From Bacillota bacterium (GTDB lineage: Bacteria > Bacillota > Clostridia > Lachnospirales > Lachnospiraceae): a stretch of DNA of 45,753 nt. The notes beneath the pieces are model-generated. The model saw nothing but the letters and a program-made list of their open reading frames with translations, was not told where the DNA came from and did no database searches. Of the stretch, positions 24,996 to 33,406 are shown one piece after another. The first letter of the stretch is position 1, and the number at the start of each line of letters is the position of its first letter. The stretch spans positions 1 to 45,753 of the forward strand of contig JAFAFU010000066.1 in assembly GCA_023423335.1 (NCBI GenBank), read 5' to 3'. The translations under genes and the position numbers were made by a program.

Positions 24996-25712
24996 ATGAT
25001 CGATATCAATACCTTAGATACATATCGGCTGATCCATGGTGACTGCATGGAGATGCTGAAGGAAATCCCCGATAAGACCATTGACCTGATCTTAACTGAC
25101 CCGCCTTATAACCTGGCGAAATACTCGACAGGCAATATGAGGTTTGGCTGGCGCAGTGAGATCAATAATGACGTGGCCAAATGGGATCTGAAGGAACTGG
25201 ATCCGGCAGATTTTTTACAGGAGTTCAAACGGATTCTCTCCCCCACCGGCAACATCTTCATTTTCACCAGCTATAATATGCTTGGAAGATGGCATGAGAT
25301 CTTTGACAGCGAGTTTGATACCTTCCAGTTTATGGTCTGGCACAAGACGAACCCGGTCCCGAATATCCGGAAGTCCTCCTTCTTAAATAGCTGTGAGCTG
25401 ATTGTCTGCATCTGGAACAAGGGTCATACCTGGAACTTCTCCAAGCAAAACGAGATGCATAATTTTGTTGAGAGCCCGATCTGCATGGGAGTTGAACGGC
25501 TGAAGCTGCCAAAGCACCCGACCCAAAAGCCCATATCGGTTCTGAAGCATATCATTAAGCTTGCCAGCCGGGAAAGGGATATCGTTCTGGATATGTTCAT
25601 GGGTGTCGCCTCCACCGGCGTGGCCGCCAGACAGCTGAACCGCCGTTTTATCGGAATAGAGATTGATGAGGATTATTATAAAGCAAGTGAGAAGCGGATG
25701 CTGGGAGTATAA
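24996..25712 (+). CDS. Solitary DNA methyltransferase (DPPY, beta-class order)
   Basis: 238 residues from the ATG of MIDINTLDTY; GAGAGGAG lies 11 bases upstream and an upstream extension is rich in unlikely residues. DPPYNL at 35-40 is the catalytic motif IV. The SAM-binding motif I (DMFMGVASTG) comes near residue 205, so the order IV-then-I marks a beta-class N6-adenine or N4-cytosine enzyme. There is no restriction gene beside it, so it is probably an orphan or regulatory methylase. Target sequence cannot be deduced. It ends seven bases before the convergent thrS gene, with no terminator between. Confidence 0.92.
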   Translation: MIDINTLDTYRLIHGDCMEMLKEIPDKTIDLILTDPPYNLAKYSTGNMRFGWRSEINNDVAKWDLKELDPADFLQEFKRILSPTGNIFIFTSYNMLGRWHEIFDSEFDTFQFMVWHKTNPVPNIRKSSFLNSCELIVCIWNKGHTWNFSKQNEMHNFVESPICMGVERLKLPKHPTQKPISVLKHIIKLASRERDIVLDMFMGVASTGVAARQLNRRFIGIEIDEDYYKASEKRMLGV

Positions 25713-25719
25713 ATATCGT

Positions 25720-27270
25720 CTATTCGCTCTCCATAATATATTTTGGTGTTCCCTGTTCAATTTGAGGTTTCAGGTAATTGACCAGAGCCGGTATATCCAT
25801 TGCTCCTAAATCACCGTCTTTGCGGCTACGAACAGCAAATGTATTATTTTCAATCTCTCTGTCACCAACGATAAGCATATATGGTGTTTTATCCAGCTGA
25901 AAACGTTTGATTTTATTTCTCATGTTATCACTGCCGTTATTCAAATCAACACGGAACCCCTGCTCTTTAAGCCTCCCTGACAATTGTATCGCATAGTCAT
26001 TGTGGCATTCCCTGATCGGCACAACGCCGAACTGAACCGGAGCAAGCCAAAACGGGAAATCCCCCTTATAATGTTCTGTCAGGAGAGCCATAAACCGTTC
26101 CAGGCTTCCAAACAATGCCCGGTGCACCATATATGGAGTATGCCGCTGGCCGTCGCTCCCTACATAAAACATATGAAAGCGGGTTGGTAGATTAAAATCA
26201 AATTGTATTGTGCTGCATTGCCATTCGCGGTTTAGTGAATCAAAAAGCTTTAAGTCTATTTTAGGTCCGTAAAATGCTCCGCCGCCTTCATCAACCTTAT
26301 ATTCAAGGCCTGCCGACAGAACCGCCTTTTTGAGTACCTCGGTTGCCCTTTCCCAATCCTTATCATCACCGATCGCTTTGTACTTTGGCTTGGTTGAAAC
26401 ATACGGCTGAAATTTTTCCAGTCCAAAGGAACGCAGTATATACAGTGAAAATTTAAGCGCATCTGTGACTTCTTTTTCTATCTGTTCCGGCGTACAGAAG
26501 ATGTGTGCGTCATCCTGTGTGAAGCCTCTTACCCTTGTTAAGCCATTCAAGGCCCCCGAAAGCTCGTATCTGTATACCGAGCCATATTCAGCATATTTTA
26601 CGGGCAATTCGCGATAGGAGTGTATCTCGCCATTATAGATATTGATATGAAAAGGGCAGTTCATCGGCTTTAAGTAATACTCTTCATCGTCAATGACAAT
26701 GGGGCTATACATGGCATCCTTGTAGAAATCAAGATGTCCGGAGGTCTTCCAGAGCTCTGCCCTGCCGATATGGGGAGTATATACCCATTGGTAGCCGTTA
26801 AGGATATGAGCCTTTTGCCCGAAGCTCTCAAGCAGATACCTTATCATGGCTCCTTTCGGATGCCATAATATCAATCCCTGCCCAATTTCATTCGAGCTTG
26901 AAAATAGCTTTAATTCATTGCCAAGCGTTTTATGGTCATATTTTAATGCCTCTGCGATAAAGTTTTTATAATTCTCAAGTTCATGAGCCGTCGGAAAAAC
27001 GATTACATAAATACGCTGTAATATACGGTTTTTTGCGCTGCCGTCTTCGTAAACTCCGGAGTAGCTGTGCAGCTCAAAAGCACAGTCCAGATCAGTGACT
27101 ACTACATTTTTGCCTATTTCTGAAAAAACCGAAGGCACCAGCGGGGGAATATCATAATCACAGAAAAAACCCCCATCGCTTTCCTTAAAAAGAATACGTT
27201 CTGCATCGGGGCAACACAGTTTTACCGCCTCGGACAGTCTGTTTGCCAATATTTCTTTATAATTTACCAT
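25720..27270 (-). CDS. thrS: Threonyl-tRNA synthetase lacking TGS and editing domains
   Basis: 516 residues from the ATG preceded by GAGGAGG, against about 640 for bacterial ThrRS. Residues from about 75 (YEDGSAKNRILQRIYVIVFPT) onward match the ThrRS linker, catalytic core and C-terminal anticodon domain. The zinc ligands are all kept: Cys in KPMNCPFHI, His in TQDDAHIFC and His in PYMVHRALFG. The N-terminal ~70 residues keep only a shadow of the editing fold: ILANRLSEAVK stands where HxxxHxLxxAVK is expected. Both the HxxxH and CxxxH editing motifs and the TGS domain are absent. It should charge tRNA-Thr but not correct Ser-tRNA-Thr. A full-length thrS probably exists elsewhere (inference). 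Expression is controlled by the leader at 27385-27549. Confidence 0.95.
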   Translation of the reverse strand: MVNYKEILANRLSEAVKLCCPDAERILFKESDGGFFCDYDIPPLVPSVFSEIGKNVVVTDLDCAFELHSYSGVYEDGSAKNRILQRIYVIVFPTAHELENYKNFIAEALKYDHKTLGNELKLFSSSNEIGQGLILWHPKGAMIRYLLESFGQKAHILNGYQWVYTPHIGRAELWKTSGHLDFYKDAMYSPIVIDDEEYYLKPMNCPFHINIYNGEIHSYRELPVKYAEYGSVYRYELSGALNGLTRVRGFTQDDAHIFCTPEQIEKEVTDALKFSLYILRSFGLEKFQPYVSTKPKYKAIGDDKDWERATEVLKKAVLSAGLEYKVDEGGGAFYGPKIDLKLFDSLNREWQCSTIQFDFNLPTRFHMFYVGSDGQRHTPYMVHRALFGSLERFMALLTEHYKGDFPFWLAPVQFGVVPIRECHNDYAIQLSGRLKEQGFRVDLNNGSDNMRNKIKRFQLDKTPYMLIVGDREIENNTFAVRSRKDGDLGAMDIPALVNYLKPQIEQGTPKYIMESE

Positions 27271-27294
27271 AGATAATAACCTCCTCATTTTATT

Positions 27295-27363
27295 TTAGTT
27301 TTTAAATGAAGAGTTTGCGGTAAGCCGCTCCTTGGAACATCGAGATAATATTCCATTAGTCAT
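27295..27363 (-). CDS. Possible 22-aa leader ORF just before thrS
   Basis: ATG at 27363, product MTNGILSRCSKERLTANSSF plus two residues, stop 25 bases before the thrS ATG. A GGGGG lies 11 bases upstream, rather far. The same RNA can fold (GTTTGCTCC with GGAGC and GCAAAC), so it may be structure rather than coding. Low confidence. Confidence 0.25.
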   Translation of the reverse strand: MTNGILSRCSKERLTANSSFKN

Positions 27364-27384
27364 CGGAGCAAACACCCCCTTTCA

Positions 27385-27429
27385 AAAATAAAAACACCTT
27401 GCACACTGTTATAAGTGATGCAAGGTGTT
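27385..27429 (-). terminator. Leader terminator of thrS (attenuator)
   Basis: On the minus strand AACACCTTGCATCACT pairs with AGTGTGCAAGGTGTT (one bulge) around TATAAC, followed by TTTTTATTTTT. It stands between the leader peptide and thrS, so transcription must pass it to express the synthetase. Confidence 0.88.
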
Positions 27430-27438
27430 CCTCTATTT

Positions 27439-27516
27439 CCTTGCAGCCACACGACCATTAGGGCTAACCTTCGTCGTTGGTTGCAGAGACAACTAACTTC
27501 AAAAGCAGCCCTAGCC
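27439..27516 (-). promoter_or_regulatory. Antiterminator and upstream pairing segments of the thrS attenuator
   Basis: TGCAAGG (27439-27445) can pair with CCTTGCA of the terminator's 5' arm (27419-27425) and so excludes the terminator. TAGGGCT at the leader-peptide stop codon can pair with AGCCCTA (27459-27465). A GTTAGTTG/CAACCAAC hairpin lies between. A ribosome stalled on the Thr codons would cover the first segment and shift the folding. The exact switching path is inference. Confidence 0.65.
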
Positions 27517-27549
27517 GGTAGTGGTGGTTGCAAAGAAAGTAATTAACAT
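27511..27549 (-). CDS. Threonine attenuation leader peptide (MLITFFATTTTG)
   Basis: A 12-codon ORF with five Thr codons, four in a row directly before the last Gly and the TAG stop. CGAGGT lies seven bases before the ATG and a good promoter lies upstream. It precedes an antiterminator/terminator pair and thrS. This is the layout of amino-acid biosynthetic attenuators such as E. coli thrL, with starvation for charged tRNA-Thr stalling the ribosome and allowing read-through. No T-box sequence is present. It is too short for standard gene finders. Confidence 0.85.
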   Translation of the reverse strand: MLITFFATTTTG

Positions 27550-27574
27550 AATTAATACCTCGAATTTTTTTATT

Positions 27575-27603
27575 ATAATACCAGATAGTGAAAAAGATTT
27601 CAA
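27575..27603 (-). promoter_or_regulatory. Promoter of the thrS leader
   Basis: Minus strand TTGAAA (27598-27603), 17-base spacer, TATTAT (27575-27580). Start of transcription near 27568 leaves a short 5' end before the leader-peptide ribosome site. Confidence 0.65.
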
Positions 27604-27679
27604 TAGTAAAAACCCAATAAAGCAGCCGATGGAAGTAGATCTGCTTATACTACCTGTCCGAAACTTTAACTCCGCCCGC

Positions 27680-28177
27680 TTATCTCATGACCTTCTCCAG
27701 GCTATAGCTGCCTTCCCTAAGATTCTGCGGATTCTCAATACCCACCACATGGAAGCCGCACTTGTTCACGTAGAAATTATGGTTCCTTCTGGAGAAGGCC
27801 GGCGTATCCGTACACCATTTTACGGTTTCCGGATATTCCTGCTCAACAAAATCCCAGATGCTTTTACCGGTTCCTTTATTCTGCCGGTCCATATCCACGA
27901 AGACATTCCCCAGGTGGTTTATATTGGTCTCTTTGTTGATCCACAGGATGAGGCCGCCGATCAACCTTCCCTCGGCGCTTATCTTATAGGCCTCGGACCG
28001 GGGATCAAGTCCGTATCTGCGTAAGAACTCCCCATTGTCATAACCTTCCGGACCGCCCTTCGGTTCATTCAGATGAAGCCTGGTATCCTCATTAAATGCC
28101 CGTTCCATGATCCGGGTCAATTCCCCGATGTCTTCTTCCTTCATCTCATCAAATATTAATCCCTTATATTCTTTCAT
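27680..28177 (-). CDS. GNAT-family N-acetyltransferase
   Basis: 165 residues from the ATG that follows GGAGG by five bases (MKEYKGLIFDEM). GNAT features are visible: EEDIGELTRIMERAF, the beta4 strand IGGLILWINKE, the acetyl-CoA loop QNKGTGKSIWDFVEQE (the Q/RxxGxG/A signature) and a C-terminal FYVNKCGFHVV. Substrate unknown. It lies on the same strand as thrS, but thrS has its own promoter and leader, so they are probably separate units. Confidence 0.88.
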   Translation of the reverse strand: MKEYKGLIFDEMKEEDIGELTRIMERAFNEDTRLHLNEPKGGPEGYDNGEFLRRYGLDPRSEAYKISAEGRLIGGLILWINKETNINHLGNVFVDMDRQNKGTGKSIWDFVEQEYPETVKWCTDTPAFSRRNHNFYVNKCGFHVVGIENPQNLREGSYSLEKVMR

Positions 28178-28240
28178 ATAATCCTCCATATGTGCCTTCT
28201 CTTTGTCTTTGTTTGTGCCAAGCGCGCTTACTCGCTTTGA

Positions 28241-29764
28241 TTACGCAGACGCAAACAGCTTCTCTGCAATCTCCAGACAGAGTGCACAGGCTTTAGCTTC
28301 ATATTCCTTCGCCTGGTGAATCAGGGGTATGATCTGCTTTCTTACTTCCGGCTTTGCAAACTTTCTGGCTGCAGCTTCATCCTGCATGAAACCGCCCTTC
28401 GGCTCATTCATCTTAAAGGCACACTCTGCTGCCAGCCGGAAATACCTGGCCCCCCGGCTGCAGAGGTCGGCTACAGGCCCATTGGCTTTTCCAATCGTCT
28501 CCAGAAAGCAGGCCGCATAGGAACGGCCTTCCCCCACCATGACCTGCGCATCGCCCTGACACATGATCCGTTCAAAAAGAATCGGCAGGATTGCCCCCTC
28601 AGGGAATTCCCTGTCATCTCCCACCGACTTCGCCCAGGCCTCATACGCCCTCTGTCCTCCATAAAAATCTGCGGTTTTTCCATATTCGCGGAAGCTTAGC
28701 TTTTCCTTTCTCATGATGTCTATGCCATTCATGAGAATTTCCTTCGTACTAATGGGATTTTCCTGCTTTTCCCCGACTGCCATGACTGCCAGGGTCATTT
28801 CATTCTCCCACCAGCGCTCCGTGACAAAATAACCTGCTTCATGGAACCCTGCATTACCTGCAAACTCCTGATTTTCCTGAAAGCAGTTCCATCCCATAAG
28901 TGTATTGCCGTTCTCACGGTAGCCGGTGATCAGGCAGGCCTCTGGCGGACCGATGATGCCCAGGGCAATCACCGGTCTGCCCTCATCAATCTCCGCTTTT
29001 ATAAACCGCATGAATTCTTCTTTACCGGCTTCCGCCCGTTTTAAAATCCGGTGGGAACGCCCCGCCGCCTCAAACCCCCGCCGGAAGGCTTCATACCCGT
29101 CTTCGTAGATGTTTGTGATATCTACATTTCCTCCATCCCAGAAATCGGTGTTCCATCTCAGCCGGAAAGTGGCACCTGTCGCAGCCATGATATAAGAATA
29201 ATCAATCTGCTGCCCCATATAATTTAGGCAGGCCTTTAAGGCCGCACAAAAGGGCGTGCATTCTTCAAAGGTATACGCCACTTTAGGTACGCCAAAGAGA
29301 ATACAGCTTTGTTCTGTTTTCTGAATATTATTCATTGTTTTCTCCACCTCCGAAATTTGTTCCGGTATGGATGGATCTTCTTCGATAATCGCCGGAGCAT
29401 ATAATCCAATGAGAATACGTTTTCTGCCCACCTTATTCCGGAAGCTGCCGCTTCTAAGCTCGGACGGATGAAGCTTAAGCTGCCGGTAATACGCCCTGGT
29501 AAAGGTGTCATAGCTGCCGAACATATAATCCTCCGCAATCTCGGTAAGGCTTCTGCCTGTGTGTATGATTTCAAAGGCCGAGTTTGCGATCCTTCGGGAC
29601 AGGATATACCTGGAAAGGGTAATCCCCGTACATTCCCGAAAGGTTTCCCGGATATGCCGGTAGGAGAACCCGACCGCTGCTTCTAACTCCTTGTATTCGA
29701 TTGGCTCCTTCATTCTGGTTTCAATGAAGGATGCTGTCGACCATATCATATTAGAGTAATCCAT
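28241..29764 (-). CDS. AraC-type HTH fused to a C39/BtrH-like domain
   Basis: 507 residues from the ATG preceded by GAGGAGG. The N-terminal ~100 residues are a complete AraC DNA-binding domain (ELEAAVGFSYRHIRETFRECTGITLSRYI, then IAEDYMFGSYDTFTRAYYRQLKLHPSELR). Unusually it comes first. The remaining ~390 residues contain FCAALKACLNYMGQQIDYSYIMAATG and GRPVIALG..GPPEACLITGYREN, reminiscent of the papain-like C39/BtrH fold, although the catalytic Cys is not evident. A helical tail follows. It may sense a small molecule or peptide through this domain; ligand and targets are unknown. Confidence 0.8.
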   Translation of the reverse strand: MDYSNMIWSTASFIETRMKEPIEYKELEAAVGFSYRHIRETFRECTGITLSRYILSRRIANSAFEIIHTGRSLTEIAEDYMFGSYDTFTRAYYRQLKLHPSELRSGSFRNKVGRKRILIGLYAPAIIEEDPSIPEQISEVEKTMNNIQKTEQSCILFGVPKVAYTFEECTPFCAALKACLNYMGQQIDYSYIMAATGATFRLRWNTDFWDGGNVDITNIYEDGYEAFRRGFEAAGRSHRILKRAEAGKEEFMRFIKAEIDEGRPVIALGIIGPPEACLITGYRENGNTLMGWNCFQENQEFAGNAGFHEAGYFVTERWWENEMTLAVMAVGEKQENPISTKEILMNGIDIMRKEKLSFREYGKTADFYGGQRAYEAWAKSVGDDREFPEGAILPILFERIMCQGDAQVMVGEGRSYAACFLETIGKANGPVADLCSRGARYFRLAAECAFKMNEPKGGFMQDEAAARKFAKPEVRKQIIPLIHQAKEYEAKACALCLEIAEKLFASA

Positions 29765-29847
29765 CAATAACCTCCTCATGCTCTTCTTCCGGAAGATACT
29801 GTTATTTTATCATGGATCCGGTGAAATGCTCGACTTTTTTGACCTTC

Positions 29848-30420
29848 TTAAACAGGAACCGCCTCTCTGACCAGCATCGGCGGTATTCTGTGAAGAATCT
29901 CACTAACTGCATGATAATCCAGAATCCAGGTTTCAATCTCATTCTTAGGAATTACCAGCGGCATCCGGGTATGGGTCTCCCTCATGGATTCATTTGCCTC
30001 GGTGGTCAGGATAACAAAGCGCATCTCCTCTCGGTAATGCATATATAAGCCTGCCATATACAGCGCATTGGTTTGATTCAGCCGGAACAGGAATTTGCGC
30101 TTCCCGCTGTCCCACTCATAGAAGCCGGTGGAGGGAATAATACAGCGGCGGTTTAATAAGCTGTCCCGGAAGGTTCTCTTCTCAAAGGCGGTCTCTGATC
30201 TGGCATTGATGATGACACCCTTTTGATCGAATTTTGGAAAGCCCCAGCCGCTTAAGACCGGCTCTACCCGTTGGGCCTCTCCTATCAGAATCGCTGCCTG
30301 ATGTGTAGGAAATACCTCTCCCGCCCTGGCTTCCTTCCCGCACAGCTTTACATTCAGCCTCTCCTGGATCTCTCTTATTTCATCACTCTGCTCTGCCGTA
30401 AAATCATATCTGCCGCACAT
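29848..30420 (-). CDS. SRAP-domain protein (YedK/HMCES family)
   Basis: 190 residues starting MCGRYDF, so the essential Cys2 is exposed after Met removal. NARSET, FYEW, and TRMPLVI are the other conserved SRAP blocks. The family forms a thiazolidine crosslink with abasic sites in single-stranded DNA, protecting them. GGGGG precedes the ATG. Stand-alone gene; length is typical. Confidence 0.94.
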   Translation of the reverse strand: MCGRYDFTAEQSDEIREIQERLNVKLCGKEARAGEVFPTHQAAILIGEAQRVEPVLSGWGFPKFDQKGVIINARSETAFEKRTFRDSLLNRRCIIPSTGFYEWDSGKRKFLFRLNQTNALYMAGLYMHYREEMRFVILTTEANESMRETHTRMPLVIPKNEIETWILDYHAVSEILHRIPPMLVREAVPV

Positions 30421-30519
30421 GGCAATCCCCCTTTCACACTGTAATACTTATCCTGATTTTACTACCTTTGATATTACAGTACCACCGAAATATTTTCTAC
30501 AGTTAATATGAAAAGTTAT

Positions 30520-30547
30520 TTGACTTTTCCTGAATTTTGTTTATGAT
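30520..30547 (+). promoter_or_regulatory. Promoter of the DUF1846 gene
   Basis: TTGACT (30520-30525), 16-base spacer, TATGAT (30542-30547), about 95 bases before the ATG at 30648. Confidence 0.55.
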
Positions 30548-30647
30548 AGAAATAGTGTGTATTTTTTTATTCGGAGAACAAAAATCATTAAGGCTATGGG
30601 GCAAAATAGCCGATATCAAACTTAAAGTATTCAAAGGAGGATACCAT

Positions 30648-32153
30648 ATGAAAACCGGATTTGATCCGCAAAAGTACATCGAGGAGCAGTCGAAGTACAT
30701 CCTGGAGCGTGTCCATCATTATGACAAGTTATATCTTGAATTCGGGGGAAAGCTGATTGGCGACAAGCATGCCAAGAGAGTGTTACCGGGGTTTGATGAG
30801 GACGCGAAAATAAAGCTGCTTCAAAAGCTGAAGGATCAGGCAGAGATTATTATCTGCGTATATGCCGGTGACATTGAGCGCAATAAAATACGCGGTGATT
30901 TTGGCATCACTTATGATATGGAGGTTCTGCGCCTTTTGGACGATTTCCGCAGCTATGGTCTGCAGGTGAACAGCGTGGTCATTACCCGTTACAGCAAGCA
31001 GCCTGCTACCACGGTTTTTATCAATAAATTAGAGCGCCGCAATATTAAGGTATACAAGCATGCTGCCATCCCCGGTTATCCGGCCGATGTGGATACCATC
31101 GTAAGTGAGCAGGGTTACGGAATCAATCCTTATATTGAGACCACCAAATCTATCGTGGTTGTAACTGCCCCGGGTCCGAACAGCGGAAAGCTTGCTACCT
31201 GCTTAAACCAGCTGTATCATGAATATAACCTTGGGCGTTCTGCCGGTTATTCCAAGTTTGAGACCTTCCCGATCTGGAATCTCCCCTTGAAGCATCCGGT
31301 AAACATCGCCTACGAAGCCGCGACCATAGATCTGAAGGATGTCAATATGATCGACAACTTCCACTTCGAGTATTACAATAAAGTAACGGTAAATTATAAC
31401 CGGGACCTGGAGATGTTCCCGGTTGTCAAGAGAATTATTGAAAAGATTACCGGCAAGGAATCCATATACCAGTCCCCCACCGATATGGGTGTAAACCGTG
31501 CCGGCTTCGGCATCGTCGATGATGCCATCGTTTCCGAGGCTTCAAAACAGGAGATTATCCGCAGATATTTTACTACCATCTGTGACTTCAAGAAGGGCTT
31601 ACTGGATGAAGAATCCGTAAACCGCATGAAATTGATCATGGAGGAGGTGCAGCTAAAACAGGAGGATCGTATCTGTGTGCTTCCGGCCAGAGCTTACGCT
31701 GCCAGGCTGAAGGAGCACTGCGGAGAAAACGAACCGGTGTCCGTAATTTCATTTGAATTGAATGACGGCAAGATCATTACCGGCAAGAGCTCTGCCACCA
31801 TGGACTGCTGTTCCGCTGCCATATTAAACGCCATCAAATATCTGGCCGGCATCAGCGATGATATCTATCTTCTGTCTCCGCTGATCTTAAATACCATCCG
31901 TGACCTTAAGGAGAAGGACTTAAACAGCAGGATCACCCATCTGAATACGAACGAAATACTGATTGCCCTAAGCATCTGCGCGGTTACCAATCCGACCGCA
32001 CAGCTGGCCTACGAGAGACTGTCCATGCTGAAGGGCGTACAGGCGCACTGCACTGTTATGCTGAACAAGAATGATGAGCAGATCCTGCGTAAGCTTGGTA
32101 TTGATGTTACGAGTGATCCGGTATATCCGTCCGAGAATCTGTATTACTTATAA
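30648..32153 (+). CDS. DUF1846 domain-containing protein
   Basis: 501 residues, ATG preceded by AAAGGAGG. The sequence from MKTGFDPQKYIEEQSKYI through VTAPGPNSGKLATCLNQLYHE, FPIWNLPLKHPVN and DMGVNRAGFGI is recognisable as the DUF1846 family, common in Clostridia and some Firmicutes. It contains a P-loop-like GPNSGKLAT. Crystal structures exist for the family but no firm function. Cytoplasmic. Probably single-gene unit. Confidence 0.9.
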   Translation: MKTGFDPQKYIEEQSKYILERVHHYDKLYLEFGGKLIGDKHAKRVLPGFDEDAKIKLLQKLKDQAEIIICVYAGDIERNKIRGDFGITYDMEVLRLLDDFRSYGLQVNSVVITRYSKQPATTVFINKLERRNIKVYKHAAIPGYPADVDTIVSEQGYGINPYIETTKSIVVVTAPGPNSGKLATCLNQLYHEYNLGRSAGYSKFETFPIWNLPLKHPVNIAYEAATIDLKDVNMIDNFHFEYYNKVTVNYNRDLEMFPVVKRIIEKITGKESIYQSPTDMGVNRAGFGIVDDAIVSEASKQEIIRRYFTTICDFKKGLLDEESVNRMKLIMEEVQLKQEDRICVLPARAYAARLKEHCGENEPVSVISFELNDGKIITGKSSATMDCCSAAILNAIKYLAGISDDIYLLSPLILNTIRDLKEKDLNSRITHLNTNEILIALSICAVTNPTAQLAYERLSMLKGVQAHCTVMLNKNDEQILRKLGIDVTSDPVYPSENLYYL

Positions 32154-32241
32154 AATGTACCGGCTATAACCTCATATCGTTAACAGACTGTACCGATTTG
32201 CGAAACATGGAGCATAAACTTTTATGGGAGGGGATGTTCTG

Positions 32242-32790
32242 ATGGTTTGGACTAAAAAATGGCTGTTAGCTCTATTATTCGTACTGATTGTGTTATGTTC
32301 TTCTTGTGATCTGCAAAAGGAGACTGTTTATGATGTCCAGCTACAGGGCAAAATCTTTCGTATCGATACCATTAACAGCACAATTACCTGTGACAGCCGG
32401 GAATACAGCTACAAAGTAAACGGGAATAAAATCACGGTAACCTATCCTGATCAGGTAACTTATCTTTGGACACAGGAAGAAAACGCGGGATATGGCGGTT
32501 ATGGCGGACTGAACGGCAGTTTTGATGAAAGCAGATATGTTTCCGGTGAGCTGCTCGTATCTGCGCTGTCTTCCGAACTTCTTCCTGCATCTGATGGCAA
32601 AAACTATCTTTTTATTATTATTCTTATGTTATTAGGTGCCTGGAATGCAATCTCTCCCTATTCCTCCTGGTATTTAAGCCATGGATGGAGATACCGGAAT
32701 GCCGAGCCCTCCGATGCAGTCTTAACCTTAACACGAGTCGGCGGAATTATAGCGGTCGGCGCAGGGATCCTGATGATATTCCTTCCCTGA
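32242..32790 (+). CDS. Small membrane-anchored lipoprotein-like protein
   Basis: 182 residues from ATG 32242 (GGGAGGGG upstream). A signal peptide ending LCSSCD suggests lipid attachment at the second Cys. A short beta-rich outer domain with a GYGGYGG stretch follows. Two C-terminal hydrophobic segments (YLFIIILMLLGAWNAI and IIAVGAGILMIFLP) flank a short loop. The combination of lipobox and C-terminal membrane hairpin is unusual. Family not recognised. PAP2 phosphatase follows after 64 bases. Confidence 0.7.
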   Translation: MVWTKKWLLALLFVLIVLCSSCDLQKETVYDVQLQGKIFRIDTINSTITCDSREYSYKVNGNKITVTYPDQVTYLWTQEENAGYGGYGGLNGSFDESRYVSGELLVSALSSELLPASDGKNYLFIIILMLLGAWNAISPYSSWYLSHGWRYRNAEPSDAVLTLTRVGGIIAVGAGILMIFLP

Positions 32791-32854
32791 AATCAAAGTA
32801 CTTTTTCATATGCCGGAGAAATATAATAATACAAAGCAGGCCGGGGGCATATCG

Positions 32855-33406
32855 ATGGCAGCATTAATCCAGGAATTCGATGAAGCAGTATTATTCCATA
32901 TTCAGGAGCAATTAAAAAACCCTGCCATGGACCGATTCATGGTCTTTATGACCTCTCTCGGTAATGCAGGGTTTTTATGGATCTTGATTGCATTCTTATG
33001 TCTGTGCCGGAAACGCTGCCAGAAATGCGGTATTTCCTTACTCTGTGCCATTTTCCTGACCATGCTTCTCGGTGATGATATCTTAAAGCCTCTCTTTGGA
33101 AGGGTCCGTCCTAACATGAAATTCCCTGAGATCCCCCTGCTTATTGGCAAAGTTCATTCTCCGTCCTTTCCCTCAGGGCATACCGCGGTAGCTTTCGCCT
33201 CCGCCGCGGTAATCCATTCCTATTATAAAATTGCGGGTCTCCTGGCTTATGTGGTCGCCGCACTGATCGCATATTCCAGATTGTATCTGTTCGTCCATTA
33301 TCCCACCGATATTCTTGGCGGAATCTTACTGGGCAGCAGCCTGGCTTATTTGATTGTAAAAGCTTTAGAGAAGCTTTTCTCCAGGCTTCCTACTCATAAA
33401 AGCTGA
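32855..33406 (+). CDS. PAP2-family membrane phosphatase
   Basis: 183 residues from the ATG at 32855, which has a GGGGG-type ribosome site; the upstream ATG at 32810 has none. The three PAP2 motifs are present: KPLFGRVRP, PSFPSGHT and SRLYLFVHYPTDILGG, the last with the catalytic His. Five or six membrane segments fit. Likely hydrolyses undecaprenyl pyrophosphate or phosphatidic-acid-like lipids at the outer membrane face. The last 17 bases overlap the end of the convergent foldase gene. Confidence 0.92.
   Translation: MAALIQEFDEAVLFHIQEQLKNPAMDRFMVFMTSLGNAGFLWILIAFLCLCRKRCQKCGISLLCAIFLTMLLGDDILKPLFGRVRPNMKFPEIPLLIGKVHSPSFPSGHTAVAFASAAVIHSYYKIAGLLAYVVAALIAYSRLYLFVHYPTDILGGILLGSSLAYLIVKALEKLFSRLPTHKS

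Noticed and set aside
27295..27549. T-box riboswitch before thrS
   Set aside because: The conserved T-box sequence (AGGGTGGNACCGCG) and Stem I motifs are absent. A Thr-codon leader peptide with competing hairpins explains the region better.
27521..28024. 167-aa plus-strand frame opposite the GNAT gene and thrS leader
   Set aside because: Antisense to clear GNAT motifs and to the leader promoter; no ribosome site.
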